Positions 51,669-62,235 of a DNA stretch of 64,000 nucleotides are shown one piece after another. This DNA comes from Diadophis punctatus similis (Eukaryota > Chordata > Lepidosauria > Squamata > Dipsadidae): NCBI GenBank assembly GCA_023053685.1, contig JALIGW010000058.1, positions 749,001-813,000 on the forward strand. Direction: 5' to 3'. The notes beneath the pieces are model-generated. The model saw nothing but the letters and a program-made list of their open reading frames with translations, made no database searches and was not told the origin of the DNA. Numbering within the stretch: the stretch's first letter is position 1; each line of letters starts with the position of its first letter. Made by a program: the position numbers and the translations under genes.

Positions 51669-51934
51669 CGAACCTTGGTCTGGTTCGCTCGCCTTTGTTC
51701 TCTGGTACATCCCACCCTCGTCGCCAGATGTTACATCTCAGTAAGAATGAGACTAGAGGCGAAGCTTGTGACTTCAGCTCTTTATTTGGTTACAGTGACA
51801 TCTCCAGCAAAAACTGGGACCATGGCAGGGGTTTAAATAGACCGCTGGACTGGCAGAGAGCCAATCAGATTTTACCTGCTCAAGTTCCTGGTTGGCTGGA
51901 GTGAAGACTCACCCCAGTTCCTCAGAACATAACA
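51669..51934 (-). mobile_element. Gypsy-like LTR with primer-binding region
   Basis: LTR 51729-51934 on the minus strand runs TGTTATGTTCTGAGG to AGATGTAACA, with a TTTAAA-type promoter word near 51830. It is followed after two bases by 'tggcgacgagggtggga', which I take as a tRNA primer-binding site of a Ty3/Gypsy element. The element is cut off at 51669, where block B begins. Confidence 0.6.
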
Positions 51935-52787
51935 CCGCACCTCCGGATGACTCCTGCGGGGAAGGTTTTGGCGCCCGGGGGTCCTGCGGAGAAACGTCAG
52001 CGGGGGCCGGGCGGAGGGGCGGGGCGGGCTCCGTGGCTTCCCAAAAGCAGGACTTGAACTCCCATCTCCTGGTGATTGGCTCAAAGTCACTCAGCCAGTT
52101 TTCATGTCTAAGGAGAGGCTAAAACTCACAATTTCCTAGTTTCTAGCCAGGTTTTTACTTCTAACAATCTTGATCTTTTGTCTCTTCAAATAATATTGCA
52201 GAACTTAATTTCTTGTCATTTCTTTTTGCCCTTCAGAAAATGTTTCAAACCTTCAACAAGCCCGTTTTGTAATTCCAACACAGAAAATTATCCGGGCACT
52301 CTGCTATTTTAGTGTTTTTACATCCCTTTTAGATATGAAGACATCTTGTATGTCCAGTGTAACCTCTTTTTCCGTGTCGTTCTTGTAAGCAAATCATTTT
52401 TATATCCATGTTCATGTCTAATTTTCCATCTTATCTGGTAGAACCTGTTCCCCTTCCATGACATCATCCACACACAGCCCATCTATCAAGGCAGAGGCCG
52501 TTAAAATTAACATCTGGATCTATTGTTCAGCATGTAACATTCAACATGTCCAATGTTAAAATGTTTTGCTTCATTCTCTTATTGTAGGTTAAGTTTAAAT
52601 GTTCTCTAAATTGTAATGTTTAGTTCCTTTTAGTTCTTTCTAGTCCAATTTTTCATTTTTTCATCTTACTATTGTTTTTTTAATCAAAAGCATTTTCATG
52701 TTCTAATTTTATCTGGACCCTTAATTATCTTATTTAGCCTGTTGTTGTTTATTTTGGATTCTTTACATTGTTAAGTTTCTGATTAAA
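51935..52787. other. Unassigned stretch
   Basis: GC-rich start (51940-52035), then T-rich sequence. No exon or element could be supported. Confidence 0.4.
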
Positions 52788-53975
52788 ATGTTCATTGAAG
52801 GTATTTTCAAACTTCAAACGTCAAAGATTTCTAATAACTTAGAAGCATTTGACAAAGTAGACCACAACCTACTTCTTCATAAGCTAGAAAAAAGCGGGAT
52901 AGACAGCTACACAACCAGATGGATTAACAACTGGCTGACCAACCGTACCCAACGAGTAGTCCTCAATGGCTCTAAGTCCACATGGAGAGAAGTAAGCAGT
53001 GGCGTACCACAAGGTTCCGTCCTAGGCCCAGTACTCTTCAATATCTTTATAAATGACCTAGATGAGGGAATAGCAGGAGAACTAACCAAATTTGCAGACG
53101 ATACCAAGCTGGCGGGAGTAGCAAACACCCCAGAGGACAGACTCAAAATCCAGAGGGACCTTGACAGACTCGAACACTGGGCCCAAACCAATAAAATGAA
53201 ATTTAACACGGAGAAAAGTAAAATTCTACACCTAGGTAAGAAGAATCAAAAATACACATACAAACTGGGTGAAACCACACTCAATAGCAGCGATTGCGAG
53301 AGGGATCTTGGAGTCTTGGTAGACAGCCAACTAAATATGAGCCAGCAGTGTGCAGCAGCAGCCAAAAAGGCCAATGCAGTCCTGAGCTGCATAAATAGAG
53401 GGATACAATCAAGGACCAGAGAGGTACTAGTACCACTCTATAAAGCCTTGGTCAGACCACACCTAGAGTACTGCATCCAGTTTTGGTCACCACACTACAA
53501 AAAAGACATTGAAACCCTAGAGAAAGTGCAGAAGAGAGCAACCAGGATGATAAAGGGTCTGGAAAATAAAACATACAAAGAGCGGTTGCAGGAACTGAGC
53601 TTGGCCAGTCTGGCGAAGAGAAGCACCAGGGGTGACATGATAGCAGTGTTCCAATCCTTGAGGGGATGCCACAGAGAGGAGGGGGTCAGGATGTTCTCTA
53701 TGGAACCAGAAAGCCAAACAAGGAATAACGGATGGAAGCTGACCAAGGAGAGATTCAACCTGGAAGTGAGGAGAAACTTTCTGACGGTGAGAGCGATCAA
53801 CCAGTGGAACAGCTTGCCAGCGGAGGTTGTGAGAGCCCCAACACTTGCAACCTTCAAGAGGAGACTGGACTGCCTCTGTCTCAAATAGTGTAGGAACTCC
53901 TGCTTGAGCAGGGGGTTGGACTAGATGACCTACAAGGTCCCTTCCAACTCTAATAATAAATCTAAAAGTAGCTAA
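52788..53975 (+). mobile_element. CR1 LINE, 5'-truncated
   Basis: The longest CR1 copy here. It encodes RT from the first catalytic Asp region to the carboxy terminus and ends 'actctaataataaatctaaa'. Confidence 0.95.
52836..53888 (+). CDS. CR1 reverse transcriptase fragment, open frame
   Basis: The open frame of about 350 codons starts at [12 protein letters not shown] (first catalytic region; the frame itself opens at 52788 in flanking sequence). It continues through [20 protein letters not shown], the catalytic LTKFADDTKLAG near 53090, [13 protein letters not shown] and the CR1-specific tail ALVRPHLEYCIQFW. The amino-terminal endonuclease is missing. No internal stop is present, so this is a relatively young copy; it cannot transpose by itself. 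Confidence 0.93.
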   Translation, partial: NLEAFDKVDHNLLLHKLEKSGIDSYTTRWINNWLTNRTQRVVLNGSKSTWREVSSGVPQGSVLGPVLFNIFINDLDEGIAGELTKFADDTKLAGVANTPEDRLKIQRDLDRLEHWAQTNKMKFNTEKSKILHLGKKNQKYTYKLGETTLNSSDCERDLGVLVDSQLNMSQQCAAAAKKANAVLSCINRGIQSRTREVLVPLYKALVRPHLEYCIQFWSPHYKKDIETLEKVQKRATRMIKGLENKTYKERLQELSLASLAKRSTRGDMIAVFQSLRGCHREEGVRMFSMEPESQTRNNGWKLTKERFNLEVRRNFLTVRAINQWNSLPAEVVRAPTLATFKRRLDCLCLK

Positions 53976-54234
53976 TGAGAAATGATTAGAAAGTGACATT
54001 TGCAAACTCAGTGTCCTTTAAAAGTCTCTGCTACAAATATGAGCAACATGGTTAATCCCATCATCTCCCTGTGCCCAAAGCCATGGAAAACCTCCGCCTT
54101 GTTATGGCCTTATGAGGAGCAGCTTTCCGGAGCACATGTGGGCAATCTCCCATTTTCTCCTTATCCAGAGATGTTCCAAGGAATCTGCTTACTTATACCG
54201 GTATCCCTCACATCTCTAAAACTCCACCATTGTC

Positions 54235-54480
54235 CTCGTCAGAAGGATCCTGATTCTAGTACCCAAATTCAGTTAGTGTGGAATTCTCTTCTGTCAGGCA
54301 AGACGGAAGAGTTTAGTTTTGTGTTTGGTCAACTCTACTGTTCCAGTCACAAATTCTGTTGTGTTCCAGCTCAGTTGCCGTGGTGTGCTTCATAAAATTA
54401 GTGGGCTGGATCTGCTCATAAACGGGGCCCAGGGTGATCTTGACTGGAACAGTAGAGTTGACCAAGGGTTTTTAAGGTAT
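54235..54480. repeat. Block A relative with inverted repeat
   Basis: The first half matches block A words ('gattctagtacccaaattca'). The second half is the complement of another part, so 'ggtcaactctactgttccag' at 54328 is answered by 'ctggaacagtagagttgacc' at about 54440-54463. Confidence 0.8.
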
Positions 54481-54582
54481 ATTTGTTTATTTGGTTCAAG
54501 ACAAGGTTAAAATCCGAAATACAAAAGGGTTGCAGGAATTGGGTTTGGCTGGTCTAGAGAAAAGAAGGACTAGGGGTGACAT

Positions 54583-54770
<188 letters not shown>

Positions 54771-54990
54771 GAGTTCTTATATGCCGCCCTACTCCCTGGG
54801 GACTCAGGGCGGCGTACAACATGTCAAGAACCACTAAACAATATAAAAGATTTAATAACAATTTAAAAAAGAATTTATTAAAAAAAACATACAACAACCA
54901 TACATACATGGGGGAGACCGAAGAAGTGAATTGTCTCATAACCCCACCTGCAGGAAGAGTCATGTCTTAATGGCTTTTCAGAAGGCCAGC

Positions 54991-56361
54991 AAGGTGGGGA
55001 TAATTCGGATCAATGGGGGTAGTTGGTTCCAGAGAACAGGGGCCCCTACAGAGAAGGTCCTCCCCCTAGGCTCCGCCAGTCAGCATTGTTTGGCTGACGG
55101 GACCTGGAGGAGACCCACTCTGTGGGACCTGACCGGTCGAAGGGAAGTATGAGGTAGGATGCGGTCCCGGAGATAGCCTGGTCCTAAGCCATGTAGGGCT
55201 TTAAAGATGATGATCACCACCTTGAATTGTACCCGGAGACCAATGGGCAGCCAATGCAGCTGGCAGAGTATAGGTGTTACATGGGTGTATCTTGAAACAC
55301 CCACCACAACACGCGCAGCCGCATTTTGCACCAGTTGTAGTCTCCGAATACTCTTCATGGGTAGCCCCATGTAGAGCGCATTACAGTAGTCCAATCGGGA
55401 GGTGACAAGGGCGTGAGTGACCGTGAGTAGAGCCTCCTTCTCCAAGTATGGCTGCAATTGGTGCACCAGGCGAACCTGTGCAAACGCCCCCCTAGCCACA
55501 GCTGTAAGGTGTTGGTCTAATTTTAGCTGTGGATCTAGGAGGATCCCCAAATTGCAAACTCATTCCGAGGGAGTTAATTTTTCTCCCTCAAGAACCAAGG
55601 AGGGACAGTCGACATGGTCCTTAGGAGGCAATATCCAGAGCCACTCAGTCTTGTCGGGGTTGAGTCTGAGTCTGTTTCTCCCCATCCAGATCCTAACATA
55701 GTCCAGGCATTGGCACATTACATCGACTGCCTCCCTGAATTGAGACAGGGTGGTGATGTACAGCTGGGTGTCATCAGCGTACTGTTGAAAACTCACCCCG
55801 TGTCTACGGATGATCTCCCCCAGCGGTCTCATGTAAATGTTGAACAGGATGGGCAAGAGGACCGAACCCTGAGGCACCCCACAGGTCAGGGGCCTAGGAG
55901 ACGACCTCTGTCCTCCTCCTAACACCGACTGCATCCTGTCGGCGAGATAAGAGGAGAACCACTGTAAAACGGTGCCTCCCACTCCCAACTCGCCAAGACG
56001 ATGCAGAAGGATACCATCGTCGATGGTATAGAAAGCCGCTGAGAGGTCAAGTAGCACCAGAATGGAGGAATTACCCCCATCCCGGGCTCGCCAGAGATCA
56101 TCCATCAGGACGACCAAGGCAGTTTCTGTACTGTAGCCGCGCCTGAAACCCGACTGATAGGAATCTAGATGATCTGTTTCCTCCAATAGCCGAAGAAGCT
56201 AAAAAGCTACCACCTTCTCCACAACTTTACCTATAAAAGGTAAGTTGGAGACCGGACGAAAGTTCTTCAAGTCCGCTGGATCCAGGGAAGGCTTCTTAAG
56301 GAGGGGTCTCACCACCGCAACCTTTAAAGGCTGCGGTACAGATCCCTCCCTAAAAGAAGCT
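54991..56361 (-). pseudogene. Outer L2 ORF2: reverse transcriptase part
   Basis: Two frames (56186-55560 and 55550-55080) cover [46 protein letters not shown], and the carboxy-terminal LQLVQNAAARVVVGV. A stop/frameshift at about 55555 and a TAG in 'agaagctaaaaag' near 56200 break the frame. The first catalytic region reads FYTIDDGIL, where intact copies have FDTIDHGIL, so the catalytic Asp is changed to Tyr. Confidence 0.88.
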
Positions 56362-56990
56362 GCAATGCCCTCTACATGGGGCTACCCTTGAAGAGTGTCC
56401 GGCGACTACAATTGGTGCAAAATGCAGCTGCGCGAGCTGTGGTGAGTGTACCTAGATGCACCCACGTAACACCTATCCTCCGCCAGCTGCATTGGTTGCC
56501 CATTAGTCTCCGGATCCAATTTAAGGTGTTGGTCGTTACCTTTAAAGCCCTACATGGCTCAGGGCCAGGTTATCTTCGGGACCGCATCCTGCCGCATACC
56601 TCCCTACGACCGGTTAGAGCCCACAGAGTCGGCCTCCTCCAGGTCCCGTCGACCAAACAATGTCGGCTGGCGGGACCAAGAGGGAGGGCCTTCTCTGTGG
56701 GAGCTCCCTCCCTGTGGAACCAACTCCCTCCAGAGATCAGGACCATCCCCACCCTGCTGGCCTTCCGGAAAGCGATAAAAACCTGGCTCTTCCGGCAGGC
56801 GGGGTAAATGAGATACTCTTTTAACTTTTGTAATTTCTGTATTTTTAATTATTGCATTTGTATGGTTTTATATTTTAATGATAGCTTTTATTTTGTAATG
56901 GATCGAATATGTTGTGAGCCGCCCTGAGTCCCTAGGGATTGGGCGGCATAGAAATCCAGCAAAATAATAAATAAATAATAATAATAAGCG
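56362..56990 (+). mobile_element. L2 LINE 3' fragment inserted in outer L2
   Basis: It encodes YMGLPLKSVRRLQLVQNAAARAV to the end of ORF2 (stop at about 56807), then the 'gccgccctgagtccc' 3' region and an (AATA)n tail ending at 56990. Only a few bases (AAGC) are repeated at the ends. Confidence 0.9.
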
Positions 56991-57381
56991 TTGGCCACTG
57001 CCTGGATCCAGCCGCATGCCACCTCTCTGCTGGCCGAAACCAGCCAGGAGGTGCATGGGTCCAATAAAGAGGTGGAAGAGCTCATTGCACCCACGGCCTT
57101 GTCCACGTCCTCAGGAGAAACAGGCTCAAACTCCTCCCACAACGCTGGACTAAGACTTGCCCCTGTCAACTCAATGGACTCTGTCCAGCCGGAGTCCAGA
57201 TTTGCCCGGATCTGAGCGACTTTATCCGTCAGAAACTGTGCGAATTCCTCAGCTCTACCTTGCAAGTGCTCCTCGCTCCCCCCTTTGGCAAGGAGGGCGC
57301 GAGTCACCCTAAACAAGGCGGCTGGACGAGAATCTGCGGATGCAATTAGAGCGGAAAAATGAGATTGTTCTTTTCTCTCTT

Positions 57382-57659
57382 CTAAGTTCTTAGAAGTGTT
57401 CGGTCGGATTCGATTTTACTGGCTCGCCAGCGTCGCTCCAGACATCTCTTATGGTGTTTCATCTCTCGGAGCTCCTCGGTAAACCAGGATCCACTGCCAC
57501 GGAGAGGTCGCAAAGGCGCAATCCGATCTAACGCCACTGATGCTGCGATGTTCCAAGCAGCCACCAGGGATTCAGATGAATTCTGTACCAGGGTTTCAGG
57601 TATTTCCCCAAGTTCCTTCTGGAATCCTTCCGGCTCCATTAGGTGCCTGGGGCGGAACC
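57382..57659 (-). pseudogene. Outer L2 ORF2: linker after endonuclease
   Basis: It reads LMEPEGFQKELGEIPETLVQ and matches residues 55-190 of the frame at 4625. Part of the following helix region is deleted at about 57360. Confidence 0.85.
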
Positions 57660-57999
57660 ACCTAGTCCAGTGGTTCCCAACCTTTCTAATGCTGCGACCC
57701 CTTAATATAGTTCCTCATGTTGTGGTGACCCCCAACCATAAAATTATTTTCGTTGCTACTTCATAACTGTAATTTTGCTACTGTTATGAATCGTAATGTA
57801 AATAATATGCAGGATGTATTTTCATTGTTACAAATTGAACATAATTAAAGCATAGCGATTAATCACAAAAACAATATGTAATTATGCCAGATTAGAAATT
57901 CTCGGGCCAGTCTTTGCAAGAGCACAAGGAATATCATCTTCCACAACAAGTCTACTTCTGTATTTAGACTTGATAACCAACAAGTGTACAGCAATATTT

Positions 58000-58112
58000 C
58001 TCAATCTCAGCAACTTTTAAGGTGCCTGGACTTCAACTCCCAGAATTCAAAGCAAAGCTGGCTAGGGAATTTTGGGAGTTGAAGTCCAGGTATATTCAAG
58101 TTGTTGAGGTTG
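58000..58112. mobile_element. Palindromic hAT MITE inside larger hAT
   Basis: Facing arms 'ggacttcaactcccagaatt' and 'ttttgggagttgaagtcc'. Diverged member. Confidence 0.75.
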
Positions 58113-58409
58113 AGAAATTGTGGCCTGCAGTGTCGAAAAACTAGAAATCAGATAAGCTTCCAGCAAAGTAATCCCTGTTTAGTAGCTTTCTCCCAGGACT
58201 CCAAAGTTTCAGGAGGCAAACAGGGGGCAAAAAAACCCATGATTGGTCCAAAAACATTGCCAGAGTCCCCAAAGCCAATTTCCTCTTTTAAGCTCTTTCT
58301 TCTTAAAACAGCCCCATATTCCTTCCTCCCCCGTGGGGCCTGCTCACCCACCCTTCCCAAAACCCCTGCAAAGACAACAATTTTAATTTGCAAGGCTCTT
58401 TTTTCAACA

Positions 58410-58840
58410 GTTTCTTTCTTACTTACTTTCTTTCTTTCCCTCTCTCACTTTATTCTCTTCCTTTCTTCCTTCCTCCCAACCTTCTTCTTTCTTTCTTTCT
58501 CTTTCTTTCCCTCTCTTTCTTTCTTCTCTTCCTTCCTCCCTCCCTCCCAACCTTCCTCTTCCTTCCTTCCTTCCTTCCTTCCTTCCTTCCTTCCTTCCTT
58601 CCTTCCTTCCTTCCTTCCTTCCTTCCTTCCTTCCTTCCTTCCTCCTTCCTTCCTTCCTTCCTTTCCTTTCTTTTTCTTTCTTTCCCTCTCTTACTTTTTT
58701 CTCTTCCTTGCTTCCTTCCTCCCACCCTCCCACCTAACATTCTTCTTCTTCCTCTTCTTCCTCTCCTTCCCTTCCTTCCTCTCCTTCCTTCCATCTCTGG
58801 TCTTCCTTCCTTCCTTCTCTTTTCTCTTCTTCCCTCTCCT
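58410..58840. repeat. (TTCC)n-rich low-complexity tract
   Basis: Pure TTCC units at 58560-58640 within a 430-bp pyrimidine tract. Long Phe/Leu/Ser and Lys/Glu/Gly frames across it are artefacts. Confidence 0.95.
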
Positions 58841-59096
58841 AGCCCTCAGTACCGCAAGATCCGTGCGTGCCAAACTCTCTGGCAACCTGGACAAATAAGC
58901 GCATTGTGGTTATTCAGTCACTCCAGGAAAGCGGAGAGAGCAGGGAGGGGATCCTGCCCGCCCTGCTTACACTTGTAGCAAAGCCAGCCTGCCCCACAGA
59001 GCCGACCTTGTCCGGGGAACCAGCCAGCCAGCCAGCCCACCCTCGCCTCGCCTTCTCCAAAAGGCGCCCTCTGCTGCCAGTCATAGGGACCCCTGA

Positions 59097-59370
59097 TTAG
59101 AAACCCCCTCCCCCTGCTCTCTCTCCTCCCTCCTGGAGACCAGTAGCTGCATCGTGTTGCCGGCCGTCGTTATCTGCGGCGGAGGAAGAGCCCGGGCGGG
59201 CTTGCAAGGCGGGGCTTTGGCGGCTCGGGATCCTCCTGCCTTCCTTCCTCCTCACTCGGCCACCTCTGCGGCTCCTCTCCGCCGCGGTGGTGGCGCCTTT
59301 CCCTCCCCAAGCGCACCCGGGGGTACCCTCTCCAAAGCCGCCCATGCGCCCCGGGCGCGCCGTTGCGCAC
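59097..59370 (-). other. GC-rich flank downstream of captured exon (intron 1 remnant)
   Basis: CpG-rich sequence following the donor-like GTGCGC on the minus strand. It codes nothing kinase-like, as expected for the start of an intron. Confidence 0.5.
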
Positions 59371-59466
59371 CTTGTAAATGTCGCCGTAAGTGCCGGAGCC
59401 GATGCGCTGGATGAGCTCATAGTGCAGCCGCGGGTCCTGCAGTGAGACGACCCGCAAGGCACTTAT
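59371..59466 (-). pseudogene. Captured first exon of a MAP4K-family kinase
   Basis: 32 codons on the minus strand read ...[16 protein letters not shown] followed by SGTYGDIYK: the amino terminus of a Ste20-type germinal-centre kinase with its glycine-rich ATP loop. From memory MAP4K2 begins with the same SLQDPR word and its residues up to the homologous Lys also number 32, so this is a whole first coding exon. The codon at the expected start is ATA within 'gggaccataagtgcc', a start-codon loss if the parent had ATG. After the exon comes GTGCGC, a weak donor, and no kinase coding follows. The exon lies within the hAT at 57668-62227, away from any further kinase exon. Use of an upstream ATG (59559) would give an unrelated extension. 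I judge it a non-functional capture; MAP4K3 or MAP4K5 as source is less likely. Confidence 0.8.
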
Positions 59467-59616
59467 GGTCCCCTCGCCCAGCCGCCTTTTCAAAGATTCC
59501 CCTTTGTGGCTGGAGGACAATTCCTTCAAACTCTTTTGTTCCTCCTTCATTCTTTGCAAATTTGATTCATGAGAAGCGTCAAACTCTCTCCTTCCTTACA
59601 CCCGTTTGTCCTCTTG
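59467..59616 (-). other. Captured 5' flank of the kinase exon
   Basis: Sequence upstream of the exon, presumably 5' untranslated or promoter DNA of the source gene. No TATA box. Confidence 0.4.
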
Positions 59617-61200
59617 GGTTTTATTTATTTATTTATTTATTTATTTATTTTGGTTTTCTTATATGCCGCCCAACTCCCGAGGGACTCAGGGTGGTGTACA
59701 GCAAAAATACAAAAGCACCAACAAATAAACATTGATTAAAAGCAAATACAAAAATTAAAAATTCATTATTAAAAAAACATCCGTCGGCCAGACATACCCG
59801 GGGGAGAGCTCAGATGGATTAGTCTCTACCCCCTGCCTGCAGGAAAAGCCATGTCTTGACAGCTTTTCGGAAGGCCAGCAGGGTGGGGATGGTTCGGGTC
59901 TCTGGGGGAAGTTGGTTCCAGAGCGCGGGGCCCACCACAGAGAAGGCCCTCCCACTAGGGCCCGCCAGCCGGCATTGCTTGGCTGACGGGACCTGGAGGA
60001 GGCCAACTCTGTGGGCCCTAACCGGTCGAAGGGAAGTATGAGGCAGAATGTGGTCCCGGAGATAGCCTGGTCCTAAGCCATGAAGGGCTTTAAAGATGAT
60101 GATCAACACCTTGAATTGTACCCGGAGACCGATGGGCAACCAATGCAGCTGGCGGAGTAAAGGTGTCACGTGGGTGTACCTTGGCACACCCACCACAGCA
60201 CGTGCAGCCGCATTTTGCACCAACTGAAGTCTCCGGATACTCTTCAAGGGTAGCCCCATGTAGAGCGCGTTGCAATAGTCCAAACGGGAGGTGACAAGGG
60301 CATGAGTGACCGTGAGTAGAGCCTCCTTCTCCAAGTATGGCCGCAACTGGTGCACCAGGCAGACCTGTGCAAAGGCCCCTCTAGCCACAGCGGTAAGATG
60401 ATGCTCCAATTTTAGCTGTGGGTCTAGGAAAACCCCCAAGTTGCGGACCTGATCCGAGGGAGTCAGTTTCGCTCCCTCGAGAACCAAGGAGGGACAGTTG
60501 TCATAGTCCTTAGGAGGCAATATCCAAAGCCACTCAGTCTTGTCGGGGTTGAGTCTGAGTCTGTTCCTCCCCATCCAGATCCTAACGTCGTCCAGGCACC
60601 GGCACATTACATCAACTGCCACACTGAATTGAGACGGGGTGGTGATGTACAGCTGGCTGTCATCAGCAACACACCCCGTGTCTGCGGATGATCTCCCCCA
60701 GAGGTTTCATGTAAATGTTAAACAGGATGGGCGAGAGGACTGACCCCTGAGGCACCCCCATGACAGGGGCCTAGGGGACGATCTCTGCCCTCCTGTTAAC
60801 ACCGACTGCATCCTGTTGGCGAGATAAGAGGAGAACCACTGCAAGACGGTGCCTCCCACTCCCAACTCGCCGAGATGATGCAGAAGGATACCATGGTCGA
60901 TGGTATTGAAAGCCACTGAGAGGTCAAGTAGCACCAGGATGGAGGAGTTCCCCCCATCCCGGGCTCGCCAGAGATCATCCATCAGAGCGACCAAGGCAGT
61001 TTCTGTACTGTAGCCGCGCCTGAAGCCCGACTGATAGGCGTCTAGATGATCTGTGTCCTCCAGTAGCCGCAGAAGCTGAGTAGCCACCACCTTCTCCACA
61101 ACTTTGCCTATAAAAGGCAAGTTGGAGACCGGACGATAGTTCTTTAAGTCAGCTGGATCCAGGGAAGGCTTCTTCAGGAGGGGTCTCACCACCGCACCGC
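59617..61200 (-). mobile_element. L2 LINE nested inside the hAT
   Basis: The 3' tail (TTTA)n is at 59617-59650 on the plus strand and the 3' motif at 59660-59700. The 5' end is truncated within RT near 'ccagggaaggcttcttcagg'. GGGTTT occurs at both edges and may be the target duplication. Confidence 0.92.
59819..61192 (-). pseudogene. Nested L2 reverse transcriptase, broken
   Basis: Frames 61192-60707 (VRPLLKKPSLDPADLKNYRP to the PQGS region) and 60622-59819 (DDVRIWMGRNRLRLNPDKTE to the carboxy terminus) are interrupted around 60660. The segment holding the catalytic YADD is partly deleted there. The first catalytic word reads FNTIDHGIL, with Asn for the catalytic Asp. Confidence 0.87.
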
Positions 61201-61349
61201 AGGGTTTATATGTCTTCTGCTTTAAGAACTATATTTTATATTTTATTAAATCCTCCCGCCCAGACACTCCCTGCTACCCCCTCCAGCATCCCCGTCTCCT
61301 CGCTTGCCAAGTCCCACATCTCCGACTACAGCCGGGACTCGCAAACCGG

Positions 61350-61955
61350 GGCCGGCTGGGGCTCACAGCAGCAATTTATTCCCACTGGTGTCAAAGAGAA
61401 AGGGAGTCACGGGGGGAACGGCCAGCCAACAACCACTTAAGTTTAACAGCGCATGACGGTGGGAAGGAGGACAGCCGGGTCAGGCTCATCTGTCTGCCCT
61501 CTCGCCCTCGGCTGGCGCGGAGACCCAGCGAAGAAAGAGGCAAACAGGGAGGGAGGGAAGAGAGAGACTGAGAGATATTAGCACAGGGCTAGCCTGATCA
61601 TACGGAGCAGGGCGGCGGCGATGGACCATGCTCCGGCACCACCTCCTTCTCCAGTTCCCTCCGGCTTAGCTCCTCCTGCCCCCGGCGGTGGCGCCCTCAG
61701 CACCGAGGCTGTATGATCAGGCTAGCCCTGCACTAATATCTCTTAGTCTCTGTCTTCCCTCCCTCCGTTTGCCTCTTTGTTCACTGGGTCTCCGTGCCAG
61801 CCGAGGGCGAGAGGGCAGACAGATAAGCCCAACCCAGCTGTCCTCCTTCCCGCCATTATGCGCTGTTAAACTTAAGTGGTCGTTGGCTGGCCGTTCCCTC
61901 CCGTGACTCCCTTTCCCTTCGACACCAGTGGGAAGAAACTGCCGCTGTGAGCTGG
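61350..61955. repeat. Large fold-back repeat inside the hAT
   Basis: The arm at 61360-61603 ('cactggtgtcaaagagaaag', 'gggctagcctgatcatacgg') is the imperfect complement of 61706-61940 ('ctgtatgatcaggctagccc', 'cccttcgacaccagtggg'). The spacer of about 100 bp is GC-rich. Confidence 0.9.
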
Positions 61956-62235
61956 AGACAGGGGCGGCCACAGATGTCTTAAGCACCGCCTTGTACTCTC
62001 CAGCGTGCAATCTTGCGATGCCCCGCCCCTTAGCTCGGCCACCAGGCATCACAAGCGCCTCTCACCGAATGGCACCTCTCCCAACCAATCGGAGGGCTCG
62101 GGCGAATTGAGCTGATATGGCCAGGCTTGTGGCAGTGGGGGGAGGGAGCTGAGGATTCCAGGGTGACCCCTGGGAAATGGTCGTTCGACCCCCAAAGGGG
62201 TCCCGACCCCCAGGTTGGGAACCACTGACCTAGTC

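Larger units (their letters stand above)
57668..62227. mobile_element. hAT transposon carrying host gene sequence (4.56 kb)
   Basis: The ends CAGTGGTTCCCAACC and GGTTGGGAACCACTG are a perfect 15-bp inverted repeat. ACCTAGTC stands immediately outside both (57660-57667 and 62228-62235), the 8-bp target duplication typical of hAT. Removing the element and one duplication restores the L2 coding sequence. Left subterminal sequence (about 240 bp: 'gttgtggtgacccccaacca', 'gttatgaatcgtaatgtaaa') resembles rodent URR1 and OposCharlie-type hATs as I remember them. The right subterminal part is about 75 bp. There is no transposase. Cargo: MITE arm pair, (TTCC)n, MAP4K first exon with flank, an L2 copy, and a fold-back. 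Confidence 0.93.

Noticed and set aside
58101..58978. Long Phe/Leu/Pro-rich frames and their Lys/Glu/Gly-rich opposites
   Set aside because: They arise from the (TTCC)n pyrimidine tract inside the hAT; no start context, domain or splice signal.
59170..59559. A 129-codon frame that would make a longer kinase-like protein
   Set aside because: Only 32 codons match the kinase family. The part before is flanking DNA and the part after the Lys is intronic in character.
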